DNA of 40,374 bases, from assembly GCA_903917705.1 (NCBI GenBank), contig CAIXBQ010000046.1:1-40374 (forward strand), in the 5' to 3' direction. Positions 27,801 through 33,814 of the stretch are shown one piece after another; positions within the stretch are counted from its first letter, which is position 1, and every line of letters starts with the position of its first letter. The position numbers and the translations under genes are program-made. The stretch comes from an uncultured Verrucomicrobia subdivision 3 bacterium (GTDB lineage: Bacteria; Verrucomicrobiota; Verrucomicrobiia; Limisphaerales; UBA11358). The notes under the pieces are model-generated. The model was given only the letters and a program-made list of their open reading frames with translations. It was not told the origin of the DNA and ran no database searches.

Positions 27801-28383
27801 CCGCGCCGGTGAAGACGATGGGGTTGGTGGTCTCCAACGCGCCGACTGCCGTGGCTTTCACGGTGCCGGCGTTGATGAACAGGGAGCCGGCGTAACTGTT
27901 CGCGCCCGACAGCGTCAGCGTGCTGGTGCCCAGCTTCGTCAGATTGCCCGCGCCGCTGATGGGACCGCCGAGCGTGACCGGGCCGGCGGCATTGACCGTT
28001 CCATTGGCTGATAACGCGATCGCGTTGCTGATGACCTGGGCGCCGGCACCGCTGTTGGTGATACCGCCGTTCAGCCCGATCGAATTGCCACTGAAAGTAA
28101 AGGCGCTGCCGCCACTCTGAAAAGTGAGGCCGTTAAAAACAGTCCCCGCCGCAAGGTCATTGGTTAAGGTGGTTCCGGCCGTACCGGCTGAAATAAAGGA
28201 AAGCTGATCGCTGGCCACGGGAACACTGGTGGGCGACCAGTTGGCAGCGGTATTCCAATTCGGGCTGGTGTTGCCAACCCAGGTATCAGCCGCGCGGACA
28301 TTCACGGCGGCGAGCACGGACACGACAAGCAGGCAGACCAGCAGATGGAAACTTTCGATGGATTTAGCGAGGTTTATTTTCAT
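21880..28383 (-). CDS. Giant secreted PATR beta-helix protein (2167 aa), first gene of the run
   Basis: A signal peptide (LLVCLLVVSVLAAVNVRA, ending near residue 31) is followed almost entirely by autotransporter-associated beta-strand repeats. Examples are GAGNLTKLGTSTLTLSGANS at 144-163 and, near the end, a GSGTLTLSGTNTYSGTTTV unit. The composition is rich in Gly, Thr, Ser and Asn with very little Cys or Lys, as in extracellular beta-helices. No catalytic domain was found, so it may be an adhesin, a substrate-binding scaffold or a surface layer component. It holds two copies of a roughly 300-residue unit and segments related to three downstream proteins. The C-terminal 75 residues (LSWPPDHTGWRLLMQTN ... 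FFRMVYP) match the displaced end of the M11 gene. There is no C-terminal beta-barrel of classical autotransporters. A palindromic site lies about 100 bases upstream. Confidence 0.85.
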   Translation of the reverse strand: MKINLAKSIESFHLLVCLLVVSVLAAVNVRAADTWVGNTSPNWNTAANWSPTSVPVASDQLSFISAGTAGTTLTNDLAAGTVFNGLTFQSGGSAFTFSGNSIGLNGGITNSGAGAQVISNAIALSANGTVNAAGPVTLGGPISGAGNLTKLGTSTLTLSGANSYAGSLFINAGTVKATAVGALETTNPIVFTGAATATLDIQGTAQTVTNLVFTNIGSSTITITGTAGSALTTSPAALVLCPFSVTNSLTLNMSGLSSFIYNNGSGTVTASLGTGGNGPVGIPASGSETVTLASTTNFITAGTVSVGTCSPASGIDTSTVNLGTNNTLDVGTITLGNGRGGGTVQFASGITNGTLRIAGATGGSSTATLNLGSHDSTSASDKPVDVIDTTPGTLNAQLGSVTIAKLATPSTLAANRGVTMTSSLKMGAGTLTASSMTICVINNSSSGAGTFVYNATNTGLFSITNGGTANITNLTLANNNFTNFSSASLLSATARLDNGSTLNATTIQKGTIVTPNIGALTVISQLVWGDGTIGNIPGGNLTINTVNFVLSGSGNNHKFNISSGQSANINAWISGTGTITDIGAGALNLNGQNSFTGSLIMASTNTLTMNNVNTYTGSTIISNGTVVLTGSGSITSPTINIASNAVFDVSTLSSGVFTMVSGQSLVGSGVVNGNVEAASGSKILPGGAGVAGTLTITNNLTLDAGGSLTFDVGATPGSAGDLLNITNTVTLNGTPTIIINPLAGTPAPGTYTLMNYASINTNSFGFFLIAPRFMSLNVGTTNLSLVVSGGSSANLIWAGDGSQNNWDIQTTTNWLNAGNLDFFYPSDSVTFDDTGSSVPNINLTTMLSPASVLVTNSAQNYTFSSTSGGGLTGSMTLTKNGTGTLFLQTTNSYTGGTIVTNGTLELDVVNAAGTGPISLGTNILNVIIAGNTLANAVSGAGTINVTETASANTTFGGSLSNFTGVINLPTSPGGTAKGQITSAAVNLSSNATINIATGGTLYLSGVTDAATNNVSGFGNSENLGALRVDGGSIISGPVVLQGNTSIGENSTGSGTISGPISDGGNSYALAKVGNGASTLTLAGMNTYTGPTTVTNGTVNVTGNESAATGGWLMPYNYATATVNFQSGSTVVVADTNMIQIGSSPAAGTPNVQTLNAAGIVTNYGSLLVARGGVLNVNSGGVWLQNGSMAIAPPINSGYSATMTISNGAFAYTGSNYIVLASSAGNAGQGLLTVGGGTFTTGQGFSNSIPLGGSTGYGQLILTNSGSLVLSANIPELTTGVNTNSIPTISLGASGGSINTAGFATETTNIIGGAGSLTKLGAGTLTLGSTNAYTGSTLISAGTLALDVGANIVSPTINVASNAVFDVSLVSGYALGASQTLTGNGSVKGSFRAASGAQIVPGAAGVADTLTFSNDVTFNTQTITFDLGATPGSPGDLINVLGPLTNNAVTTIAINPLALSLGTGTYTLMNYASTNGIGSFVLGGGAPRGTTLNVGATTLQLVVVSGAIANLTWKGDGTVNKWDVQSSTNWLNGGGPDVFYQADNVIFNDAGSNLPAINLTTVLAPASVLVTNNAQNYTFSGSGQLGGSMTLTKNGTGSLTLLGVNTFSGSTILGGTGTLFITNDVALGASTNGVVFTASGTLAATNNGAAVNNPVTLGASRTITVNSGVAAQFYTPDTNSLTVASYITGAGGVTKKGSSFSLGTIRFINDLNDYTGDFTVANGNTEFTSVASQGTASSLGKGAAGTGGQITLAFVTSTGTFRYVGTNNSSTTRPLVWTGPGAITQNVTLDVTNTGSISYLNTGSLNATHGGTNTLSLNSPSGSGGGTLAEAILNNTNGPIALNKTGGGIWTLTGTNSYTGATTISSGGGTLTIGGAGFLGGGTYAANITNNAAFHYNSTAAQTLSGIISGSGKLTQSGSGTLTLSGTNTYSGTTTVSNATLLVNGAIGTNTVTVQTNSVLGGSGIVNGPTTVQNGGGVQGGDANYTNTLSVTSLALGNGSAALTTSSFKIATGGQISAATLSVSGTNIVNILDASLAVGTNTLITYGGGTIGGGGFGGFQLGTLPAGVTAQLLNTGNAAVQLAVTSIPSSVNSNPTNLTATVSGTVLTLSWPPDHTGWRLLMQTNNLAAGISSNTNDWMTVPGSAGVNQTNMTIDVTRPTEFFRMVYP
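23520..24420 (-). repeat. Internal duplication, downstream copy, within the 2167-aa protein gene
   Basis: About 300 codons running from NAYTGSTLISAGTLAL and SPTINVASNAVFDVS through DLGATPGSPGDLINV, GTYTLMNYAST, WKGDGTVNKWDVQSSTNWLN and VLVTNNAQNYTFS to TLTKNGTGSLTL. It is clearly homologous, in the same order, to 25680-26570. Boundaries are approximate. Confidence 0.75.
25680..26570 (-). repeat. Internal duplication, upstream copy, within the 2167-aa protein gene
   Basis: The partner of 23520-24420. It contains NTYTGSTIISNGTVVL, SPTINIASNAVFDVS, DVGATPGSAGDLLNI, GTYTLMNYASI, WAGDGSQNNWDIQTTTNWLN, VLVTNSAQNYTFS and TLTKNGTGTLFL in the same order. The two copies are about 2.15 kb apart, with other PATR sequence between them. 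Confidence 0.75.
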
Positions 28384-28447
28384 TTTTGCCAGACGGGGTT
28401 TGTTGATTTGGATTTAACTGGAAATATGGATTTCAAGTTGGCTTGTC

Positions 28448-28494
28448 ATAATCTACCTCAGGACCCGACAAAGCACTAGGGCATAAATATGCCC
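28448..28494 (-). promoter_or_regulatory. Palindromic operator-like site and putative promoter of the PATR/PL8/GH18/M11 gene run
   Basis: Read on the minus strand, GGGCATATTTATGCCC (28494-28479) is a perfect inverted repeat of GGGCAT around ATTT. It shares its first 14 bases, then CTA, then CGGG at the same offset, and an AT-rich TAGATTAT at the same offset, with the site before the GH20 gene at 3837-3883. It lies about 103 bases upstream of the 28383 start codon, within the 221-base interval between that gene and the divergent cardiolipin synthase gene at 28605, so it could affect either. The rest of this interval shows nothing else recognisable. Confidence 0.5.
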
Positions 28495-28604
28495 CAGCAC
28501 TCCACCCTGCATTTCTGGACATTAACCCCCGACACATCAGGCGGTTCCTTTACGCGCCAAGAAGCTTGCCTGACGGGCCCATCGCTTTGTAAGGTTGCGC
28601 GACA

Positions 28605-30092
28605 ATGAACTGGCTCGACCACATTGCCCGCTTCTGGCCGCATCTGGCCGCGGGCTTCGATCTCCTGGCCGCGCTGCTCGCCTCCGCCCACGCCCTGCTC
28701 CACAAACGGGATTCCCGCGCCGCCACCCTCTGGCTCGGCTGCATCTGGCTGTTACCGGCGCTCGGCCCGATCTTCTACCTTGCCTTCGGCGTCAACCGCA
28801 TCCGCCGCCGAGCCGTCGCACTGGGCGTCCACGGCACGTTCATCCGCGCCGTACCCGATGATCTGGGCGAACCGCAACATGAGGGGGCCGAGCATCTGAA
28901 GATGCTCGCCCGGGTCGTAAACAGCGTGGCCGCACACCCGCTCACCGCCGGCAACCAGATTGAACCGCTGGTCAACGGTGATGAAGCCTTCCCTACCATG
29001 CTGGCCGCGATTGACGCGGCGAAGAAATCCATTTCCCTCTGCACCTACATTTTTGACAACGACGCGAGCGGGAAAGCGTTCGCCGCCGCGCTCGCCCGCG
29101 CCGTCCAGCGCGGCGTGGCCGTGCGCGTGCTGGTGGACTCCGCCGGCGCGCGCTATTCCTGGCCGCCCATCACACGGACGCTACACCGGGCGAAAGTCCC
29201 CTGCGCGCGGTTCCTGCCGTCGCTTGCGCCGTGGCGCGTGGCCACCATCAATCTACGCAACCACCGTAAATCGCTCGTGGCGGACGGCGAACTCGCCTTC
29301 ACCGGCGGGATGAACATCCGGCACGGCAACCTGCTCGCGGCCAAACCGGCCAGCCCGGTGCAGGATCTCCATTTCCGGCTCACCGGTCCGCTGGTCGCGC
29401 AGTTGCAGGAAGCCTTCGCCAACGACTGGGCATTCACCACCGGCGAAACGCTGGACGGCGAGATCTGGTTTCCCAGCGATGAACCCCGCCGGACGGACGC
29501 ACCGGATCCGAAATCGCCCAAACCGAAGCTCCCGGCCACCGGCGAGGTCATCGCCCGGGTCATCACCGACGGGCCGGACGCCGATTTTGAGAAGGCGCGG
29601 CTGACACTGCTCGCCGCGCTGGCCGAGGCGCAAACGTCGGTGAAGATTCTCACACCGTATTTCCTGCCCGACAACGCACTGATCACCGCCCTCAACCTCG
29701 CCGCGCTGCGCGGCGTGCGCGTGGATATCGTTTTGCCGGCGCATAACAATCTTCCGTTTGTCCACTGGGCATCGCGGGCCATGTGGTGGCAGGTGCTGGA
29801 GCGCGGGTGCCGGGTCTGGCTCACGCCGCCGCCGTTCGACCATTCCAAGCTGATGATCGTGGACGGCCACTGGGTGCTGCTGGGGTCGGCCAACTGGGAT
29901 GCGCGCAGCCTGCGCCTGAATTTCGAATTGAACGTGGAATGCTACGGCCGCGCGTTCGCCCAGGAGATGGAAAAAGTAATGGCGAAAAAACTTTCCGCCG
30001 CGCGCGAGGTGACGCTGGCCGAAGCGGACGGCCGGCCGCTGGCGGTAAAATTGCGCGATGCCGCCGCGCGGCTGTTCTCGCCTTATTTGTGA
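28605..30092 (+). CDS. cls: Cardiolipin synthase (phospholipase D superfamily)
   Basis: 495 residues. It joins two phosphatidylglycerol molecules (or PG plus another head group donor) to form cardiolipin at the inner membrane. Two N-terminal membrane segments are visible (about 15-33 and 41-62, LWLGCIWLLPALGPIFYLAF). Two PLD motifs follow: H220-R-K222-x4-D227 in NHRKSLVADGELAFTGGMNI, and H413-S-K415-x4-D420 in FDHSKLMIVDGHWVLLGSAN. The layout and length match bacterial ClsA/ClsB-type enzymes. AAGG sits about 15 bases before the ATG. It is divergent from the PATR gene run and convergent with the phosphohexomutase gene, with only 7 bases between their ends. The precise subtype (ClsA or another Cls) cannot be assigned from sequence alone. 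Confidence 0.88.
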   Translation: MNWLDHIARFWPHLAAGFDLLAALLASAHALLHKRDSRAATLWLGCIWLLPALGPIFYLAFGVNRIRRRAVALGVHGTFIRAVPDDLGEPQHEGAEHLKMLARVVNSVAAHPLTAGNQIEPLVNGDEAFPTMLAAIDAAKKSISLCTYIFDNDASGKAFAAALARAVQRGVAVRVLVDSAGARYSWPPITRTLHRAKVPCARFLPSLAPWRVATINLRNHRKSLVADGELAFTGGMNIRHGNLLAAKPASPVQDLHFRLTGPLVAQLQEAFANDWAFTTGETLDGEIWFPSDEPRRTDAPDPKSPKPKLPATGEVIARVITDGPDADFEKARLTLLAALAEAQTSVKILTPYFLPDNALITALNLAALRGVRVDIVLPAHNNLPFVHWASRAMWWQVLERGCRVWLTPPPFDHSKLMIVDGHWVLLGSANWDARSLRLNFELNVECYGRAFAQEMEKVMAKKLSAAREVTLAEADGRPLAVKLRDAAARLFSPYL

Positions 30093-30099
30093 CCGGCAA

Positions 30100-31536
30100 T
30101 CACGCCGCCAGCAAGGCGCGGCACGCGGTCTGCAGTTTTTTCAATCCGGCCGGCGACTTGGCTTCGATATAACAGCGGATGAGCGGCTCGGTGCCGCTGG
30201 CGCGGAAGGCCACCCATTCGCGGTCAGGCAGGAGGAACTTGTAGCCGTCAGTGGTGATGAACTTCTCCACCTTGAACGAACCGATGCGAGTCAGACCACT
30301 ACCCAGCCGGGCGAGCAGCGCGTCCTTTTTCTCCGGCGCGAAAGAAATGTTGATGCGGTCGCTGTGGAACTCGCCGATCTGCCGCTCCAGTTTTTTCAGG
30401 ATCTGCCCGAGCGAGCGCTTTTCCGTCGCGACCAGCTCCGCCATCAAGAGGCAAGCAAGGATGCCGTCCTTCTCCGGAACATGGCCCTTGATGCTCAAGC
30501 CGCCGGACTCCTCGCCGCCGACGATGACCGGCTCGCTCTCCATCAGCGCGCCGATGTATTTGAAGCCGACCGGCGTCTCATAAACCTTCACGCCCAGCAA
30601 TTCCGCAACCGCATCCACCTGGTGGCTGGTCGGCACGGTGCGCACGACCGCGCCGGTCCAGCCGCGGTTCTTTTTCAAATGATACAGGGCGAGCGTCAAT
30701 ACCTGGTTCGGCGTCAGCCAGGTTCCGTCCTGGTCCACAATGCCGAAACGGTCGGCGTCGCCGTCGAGACCCAAGCCCAGCTGCGCCCGGCCGCTCCGGA
30801 CAAATTTGCTCACCCCTTCCATGCCATGGGCATTCGGCTCAGGATGATGACCGCCGAAGAGCGGATTATTCTCGTCATGAAAGCGGGTCACTTTCACACC
30901 GCAGTCTTCCAGCAGGGTATCGAGATAGCCGCGGCCCGTGCCATACATCAACTCCACGGCGATCTTCAGCTTCGCCCTTTTGATGACGTCAAACCGGATG
31001 AATTTCTTCAGCGCCTTGAAATATTCCGGCTGCGGATTGATGCCCCGGCAGGTGAAGGTGCCAAAAGGCACAGCCTTGAACGTCCAATTCGCCGCCTGCA
31101 GCCTCGCGATGTTCGCCTCAATCTGCCTGGTCACTTCCGGGCCGGCCCCAGCGCCGTTGGCCATTGAAAATTTCAGGCCCTGATATTCCGCCGGGTTGTG
31201 GCTGGCGGTCATATTGATGCCACCAAGAGCTTTTTTATGACGAATCGTGTGCGCGATGACCGGCGTGGGCGTGGGGCGATCGCAAAGCAAAGGCTCAATA
31301 CCGTTCGCCGCGAGCACCTCGGCGGCGGCGAGGGAGAATTCGCGCCCAAGAAAGCGCGCGTCATGGCCGAGAATCAAAACCGGCTTGCGGCCGGCGAGCG
31401 CGGAGCCCGGAGCGCGGAGTTCGGAGTTCAGATAATCCGCGATGCCCTGAGTGGCCAGGCGGACATTATCAAACGTAAAGTCGCGCGCGATGATCTCGCG
31501 CCAGCCCGAGGTGCCGAATTTAATGGAAGCCGCCAT
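30100..31536 (-). CDS. Phosphoglucomutase/phosphomannomutase (alpha-D-phosphohexomutase)
   Basis: 478 residues. It interconverts hexose 1- and 6-phosphates and feeds nucleotide-sugar synthesis. All four family signatures are present: the phosphoserine loop TASHNP (T110-P115, S112), the metal loop DGDADR (258-263), the sugar-binding GGEESGG (340-346) and the phosphate-binding RASGTEP (445-451). The N-terminus KFGTSGWR is typical of the PGM/PMM subgroup. Specificity for glucose or mannose cannot be decided, though the GEESG form is common in PGM-like enzymes. A short degenerate repeat of GGAG units (31395-31429) lies in frame near the N-terminus and encodes LRAPGSAL in a surface loop. It stands alone between cls and nuoA. 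Confidence 0.9.
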   Translation of the reverse strand: MAASIKFGTSGWREIIARDFTFDNVRLATQGIADYLNSELRAPGSALAGRKPVLILGHDARFLGREFSLAAAEVLAANGIEPLLCDRPTPTPVIAHTIRHKKALGGINMTASHNPAEYQGLKFSMANGAGAGPEVTRQIEANIARLQAANWTFKAVPFGTFTCRGINPQPEYFKALKKFIRFDVIKRAKLKIAVELMYGTGRGYLDTLLEDCGVKVTRFHDENNPLFGGHHPEPNAHGMEGVSKFVRSGRAQLGLGLDGDADRFGIVDQDGTWLTPNQVLTLALYHLKKNRGWTGAVVRTVPTSHQVDAVAELLGVKVYETPVGFKYIGALMESEPVIVGGEESGGLSIKGHVPEKDGILACLLMAELVATEKRSLGQILKKLERQIGEFHSDRINISFAPEKKDALLARLGSGLTRIGSFKVEKFITTDGYKFLLPDREWVAFRASGTEPLIRCYIEAKSPAGLKKLQTACRALLAA

Positions 31537-31629
31537 AAAGATATTTTAGACAGAATTTGCCGAACCAAGATTATCGGGATTCAGAAAGAGACGGAATTCA
31601 ATCCAATCATCCGGTCCAAACCCGGGCCT

Positions 31630-32022
31630 TCAACTTTTCCAGTCGAACGCCTTTTTCTTCACCGCGTACAGATAGCCGACGAACAAAATAAACATGAACG
31701 AAAGCATCGAACCGAAAATAAGATTACGCGTGGCGTGCTCGGCCAGCAGGTCGCGATAGACCACGGCCCACGGATACATGAACACCACTTCGATGTCGAA
31801 GAGGATGAACAGCATCGCGACCAGGTAAAACTTCACGGAGAACCGCGCAGAGCCGGTGCCGATGGGATCCTTGCCGCACTCATAGGCGGTGTCCTTGGCC
31901 CGGGAGGTTTTGGCATACTTGCCGAGCAGCAGCGACACCAGCAGCGTGCCGCCCGCGAAACCGACGGCGGCGGCCAGCAGAAACAAGACCGGGATGTATT
32001 GCGCCAACTGCGATTTTTCCAT
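31630..32022 (-). CDS. nuoA: NADH-quinone oxidoreductase subunit A
   Basis: 130 residues from the ATG at 32022, chosen because MEKSQLAQYIPVLFLLAAAV is the usual N-terminus. Upstream in-frame codons give a non-family extension. NuoA is a three-helix membrane subunit of complex I at the quinone site. Three hydrophobic helices are seen. YECGKDPIGTGSARFSVKFY (the conserved loop with Cys) and ILFDIEVVFMYPWAV (the conserved FD-x-E helix) are diagnostic. The neighbours are the phosphohexomutase and queD, not nuoB-N, so this gene is separated from the rest of complex I, which must be elsewhere. Length and motifs look intact. Confidence 0.93.
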   Translation of the reverse strand: MEKSQLAQYIPVLFLLAAAVGFAGGTLLVSLLLGKYAKTSRAKDTAYECGKDPIGTGSARFSVKFYLVAMLFILFDIEVVFMYPWAVVYRDLLAEHATRNLIFGSMLSFMFILFVGYLYAVKKKAFDWKS

Positions 32023-32087
32023 GGCGCAAAGTCTAGGAACAGCCGCGGCTGATTTCAACAAGGAAAGCGGGCCGGCGGGGGTTAAAA

Positions 32088-32450
32088 TCATTCGCCCCGA
32101 TAAACCGCCCGGGCCGTACACGTTTCCGCCACGACAATCTCCGTCAGCAGCGGCAGCTTCGGCTTCAGCTTTTTCCAAATCCACGCGGCCACGACTTCGC
32201 TGGTGGGATTTTTCAGGCCGGGGATCGCGTTCAGGTAATAATGATCGAGCCGGGCCCAGACGGGCTTGAACGCCGCCGTGATGTCCGCGTAATCCATCAG
32301 CCAGCCCAGCTTAGGATCGCACTCCCCCGCCACCACGACCTCCACGCTGAAGCTGTGGCCGTGCAGCCGCCGGCATTTGTGCGCCTTGGGCAACAACGGC
32401 AGCAGATGCGCCGCCTCGAACTGAAACGTTTTTCGTAATTCCATTTTCAT
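32088..32450 (-). CDS. queD: 6-carboxy-5,6,7,8-tetrahydropterin synthase (queuosine precursor pathway)
   Basis: 120 residues of the PTPS/QueD family. It converts 7,8-dihydroneopterin triphosphate to 6-carboxytetrahydropterin on the way to preQ0 and queuosine. Zinc ligands are H15 (FEAAHLL), H30 and H32 (CRRLHGHSF). The catalytic C26 lies four residues before H30 (C-x3-H-G-H). D69-H70 and E109 (VAETCTARAVY) complete the site. LGWLMDYADI (48-57) is the usual substrate strand. The CxxxHGH spacing is the QueD type rather than eukaryotic PTPS. The start is 9 bases after the LuxC-like stop, so it is probably cotranscribed with that pair, although no metabolic link is known. An ATG two codons later (32444) is an alternative start. 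Confidence 0.9.
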   Translation of the reverse strand: MKMELRKTFQFEAAHLLPLLPKAHKCRRLHGHSFSVEVVVAGECDPKLGWLMDYADITAAFKPVWARLDHYYLNAIPGLKNPTSEVVAAWIWKKLKPKLPLLTEIVVAETCTARAVYRGE

Positions 32451-32459
32451 AAATCCAAT

Positions 32460-33794
32460 TCAGGCCTCGCAACCGGTCCAGGTCACCAGGTCGCCGAGCG
32501 CGGGGCGGCCATCGTGCCGCCAGGTCAGCGGCGGATTTTGCATCCGGCCAAGCGGGCAGATCCGCGTCGCGCCCCAGTGCGCGAATTGCCGGGCCAACTC
32601 CTGCATCCGCTCCGGCGGCGCGGCGATGCCCACCGTAGACACTTTCCCGCACACCCCGTCCACGCCGCGCAGCACCGCCGCCAAGTCCGGCACCGGCTTC
32701 ACATAAATGAAACGGTTCAGGCAGGAAAATTGAAACCGCACCTCGTGCTCAAACACCACGGTCCAAGCGGTCGAATCCGGGCTGGCCCATAGCTTCACGT
32801 CGCCGCGATGCGGCGCGAGCGTCTCATACAGGGCGCGCCGCGAGGCGATGTCCGCCGCGGCCGAGAGCAGGATATCCCCGCGCGGGGCGGTGCGCTCGCG
32901 CTGCATCAACTCGGCGGCCAGCCGCGCCGCGAACTGGTCCGATTCCACCGCGCCGCGCTCCTCGACGTAAAAGACGTGCGGCGAAAGACAGCCATTCTGG
33001 TCCCACGCAACCACGTCGTCGGCCGCGCGCGAAACCACTTCCGCGACCGATTCCTCGCGGAGCGCCTCGCGCGTCACCAGACCGAAGCTTACGCGCTGGC
33101 CGTAGCCAAGAAAGCGCACCCTGGCCGGCAACCGCGATTGCACGGCGGCCAGAGTCTTATCCGCACCGGTCACGGTCACGCAATCCGCCGCGGCAAACAG
33201 AGCGGTTTCCAGGTCCGCGTTGCCACCGCCCCACACGGCGAGTTCCAGGCAGGTGCCGAGCTTGGGGTCGGCCGCGTAAAGCGAGTGCGCAAACAGCCGC
33301 GGCAACAGCGCGGCACCGCTGGCGCATTTCATGAACTGCGCCGACCGCGTGAGCAAACCAAGCGTCAGACTCATCAACGCCGGATCGGGCAGATTGCCCG
33401 CCGCGACATGGACCAGAAAAGCCGGTCCGCGCGCCACCGTACCATCCACAAACCGGTCCAACCGCTCCGGGTGGCCGAGTTCCGCCTGCAACAATGCGTG
33501 GAATTGTTCCGGCGTGAACCGGCGAAAAAAATCGTCCAGCCCGCGCTCCAAAACCGGCCGGGAAAACTTCGTCTCCGCCGGGCCGAGCTCCAGCGCGAGC
33601 CGGCGGAATTGATTTTCCGGCCGCAGCCAGTCCGCAGCGACCGCGCACAAAATATTCACGATTTCACCGGTCGAACGCGGCAGCAGGTATTTCTCGCGGT
33701 TGCGTTTCAGGGTATCGCAAGCGGCGGAAATCATCACCGGCGACAGCTCCGCCGACGGCGGCAGGTCGGCGAGAAAGTAGTCAGGCAGGTTCAT
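32460..33794 (-). CDS. luxC: Acyl-CoA/acyl-enzyme reductase, LuxC family
   Basis: 444 residues from the ATG at 33794. A TTG three codons upstream is an alternative. LuxC reduces an acyl thioester to the fatty aldehyde with NADPH. The conserved domain covers most of the protein: VHVAAGNLPDPALMSLTLGL (from about 128), VWGGGNADLE as the nucleotide region, and DQNGCLSPHVFYVEE with the putative nucleophile C269. The C-terminal EHEVRFQFSCLNRFIYVKP and GVCGKVSTVGIA are also typical. It starts 20 bases after the stop of the LuxE-like gene, so the pair form an operon. In bioluminescent bacteria LuxC works with LuxD and LuxE and the aldehyde feeds luciferase LuxAB. No luxA, luxB or luxD is visible, so the aldehyde must have another use here. 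Confidence 0.85.
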   Translation of the reverse strand: MNLPDYFLADLPPSAELSPVMISAACDTLKRNREKYLLPRSTGEIVNILCAVAADWLRPENQFRRLALELGPAETKFSRPVLERGLDDFFRRFTPEQFHALLQAELGHPERLDRFVDGTVARGPAFLVHVAAGNLPDPALMSLTLGLLTRSAQFMKCASGAALLPRLFAHSLYAADPKLGTCLELAVWGGGNADLETALFAAADCVTVTGADKTLAAVQSRLPARVRFLGYGQRVSFGLVTREALREESVAEVVSRAADDVVAWDQNGCLSPHVFYVEERGAVESDQFAARLAAELMQRERTAPRGDILLSAAADIASRRALYETLAPHRGDVKLWASPDSTAWTVVFEHEVRFQFSCLNRFIYVKPVPDLAAVLRGVDGVCGKVSTVGIAAPPERMQELARQFAHWGATRICPLGRMQNPPLTWRHDGRPALGDLVTWTGCEA

Positions 33795-33814
33795 TTGAGT
33801 CAATGATTCACGGT

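Noticed and set aside
7967..28383. PATR repeats as a DNA-level CRISPR or satellite array
   Set aside because: Repeats are degenerate at DNA level, translate in one continuous frame, and lack regular spacers.
28384..28604. Intrinsic terminator or riboswitch in the divergent interval
   Set aside because: Apart from the palindrome and promoter-like elements, I could not find a stem followed by a T-run or any conserved riboswitch core.
31630..32184. Upstream-extended start of nuoA at 32184
   Set aside because: The extra 54 residues do not resemble NuoA and overlap the region of the queD 3' end. The family N-terminus begins at 32022.
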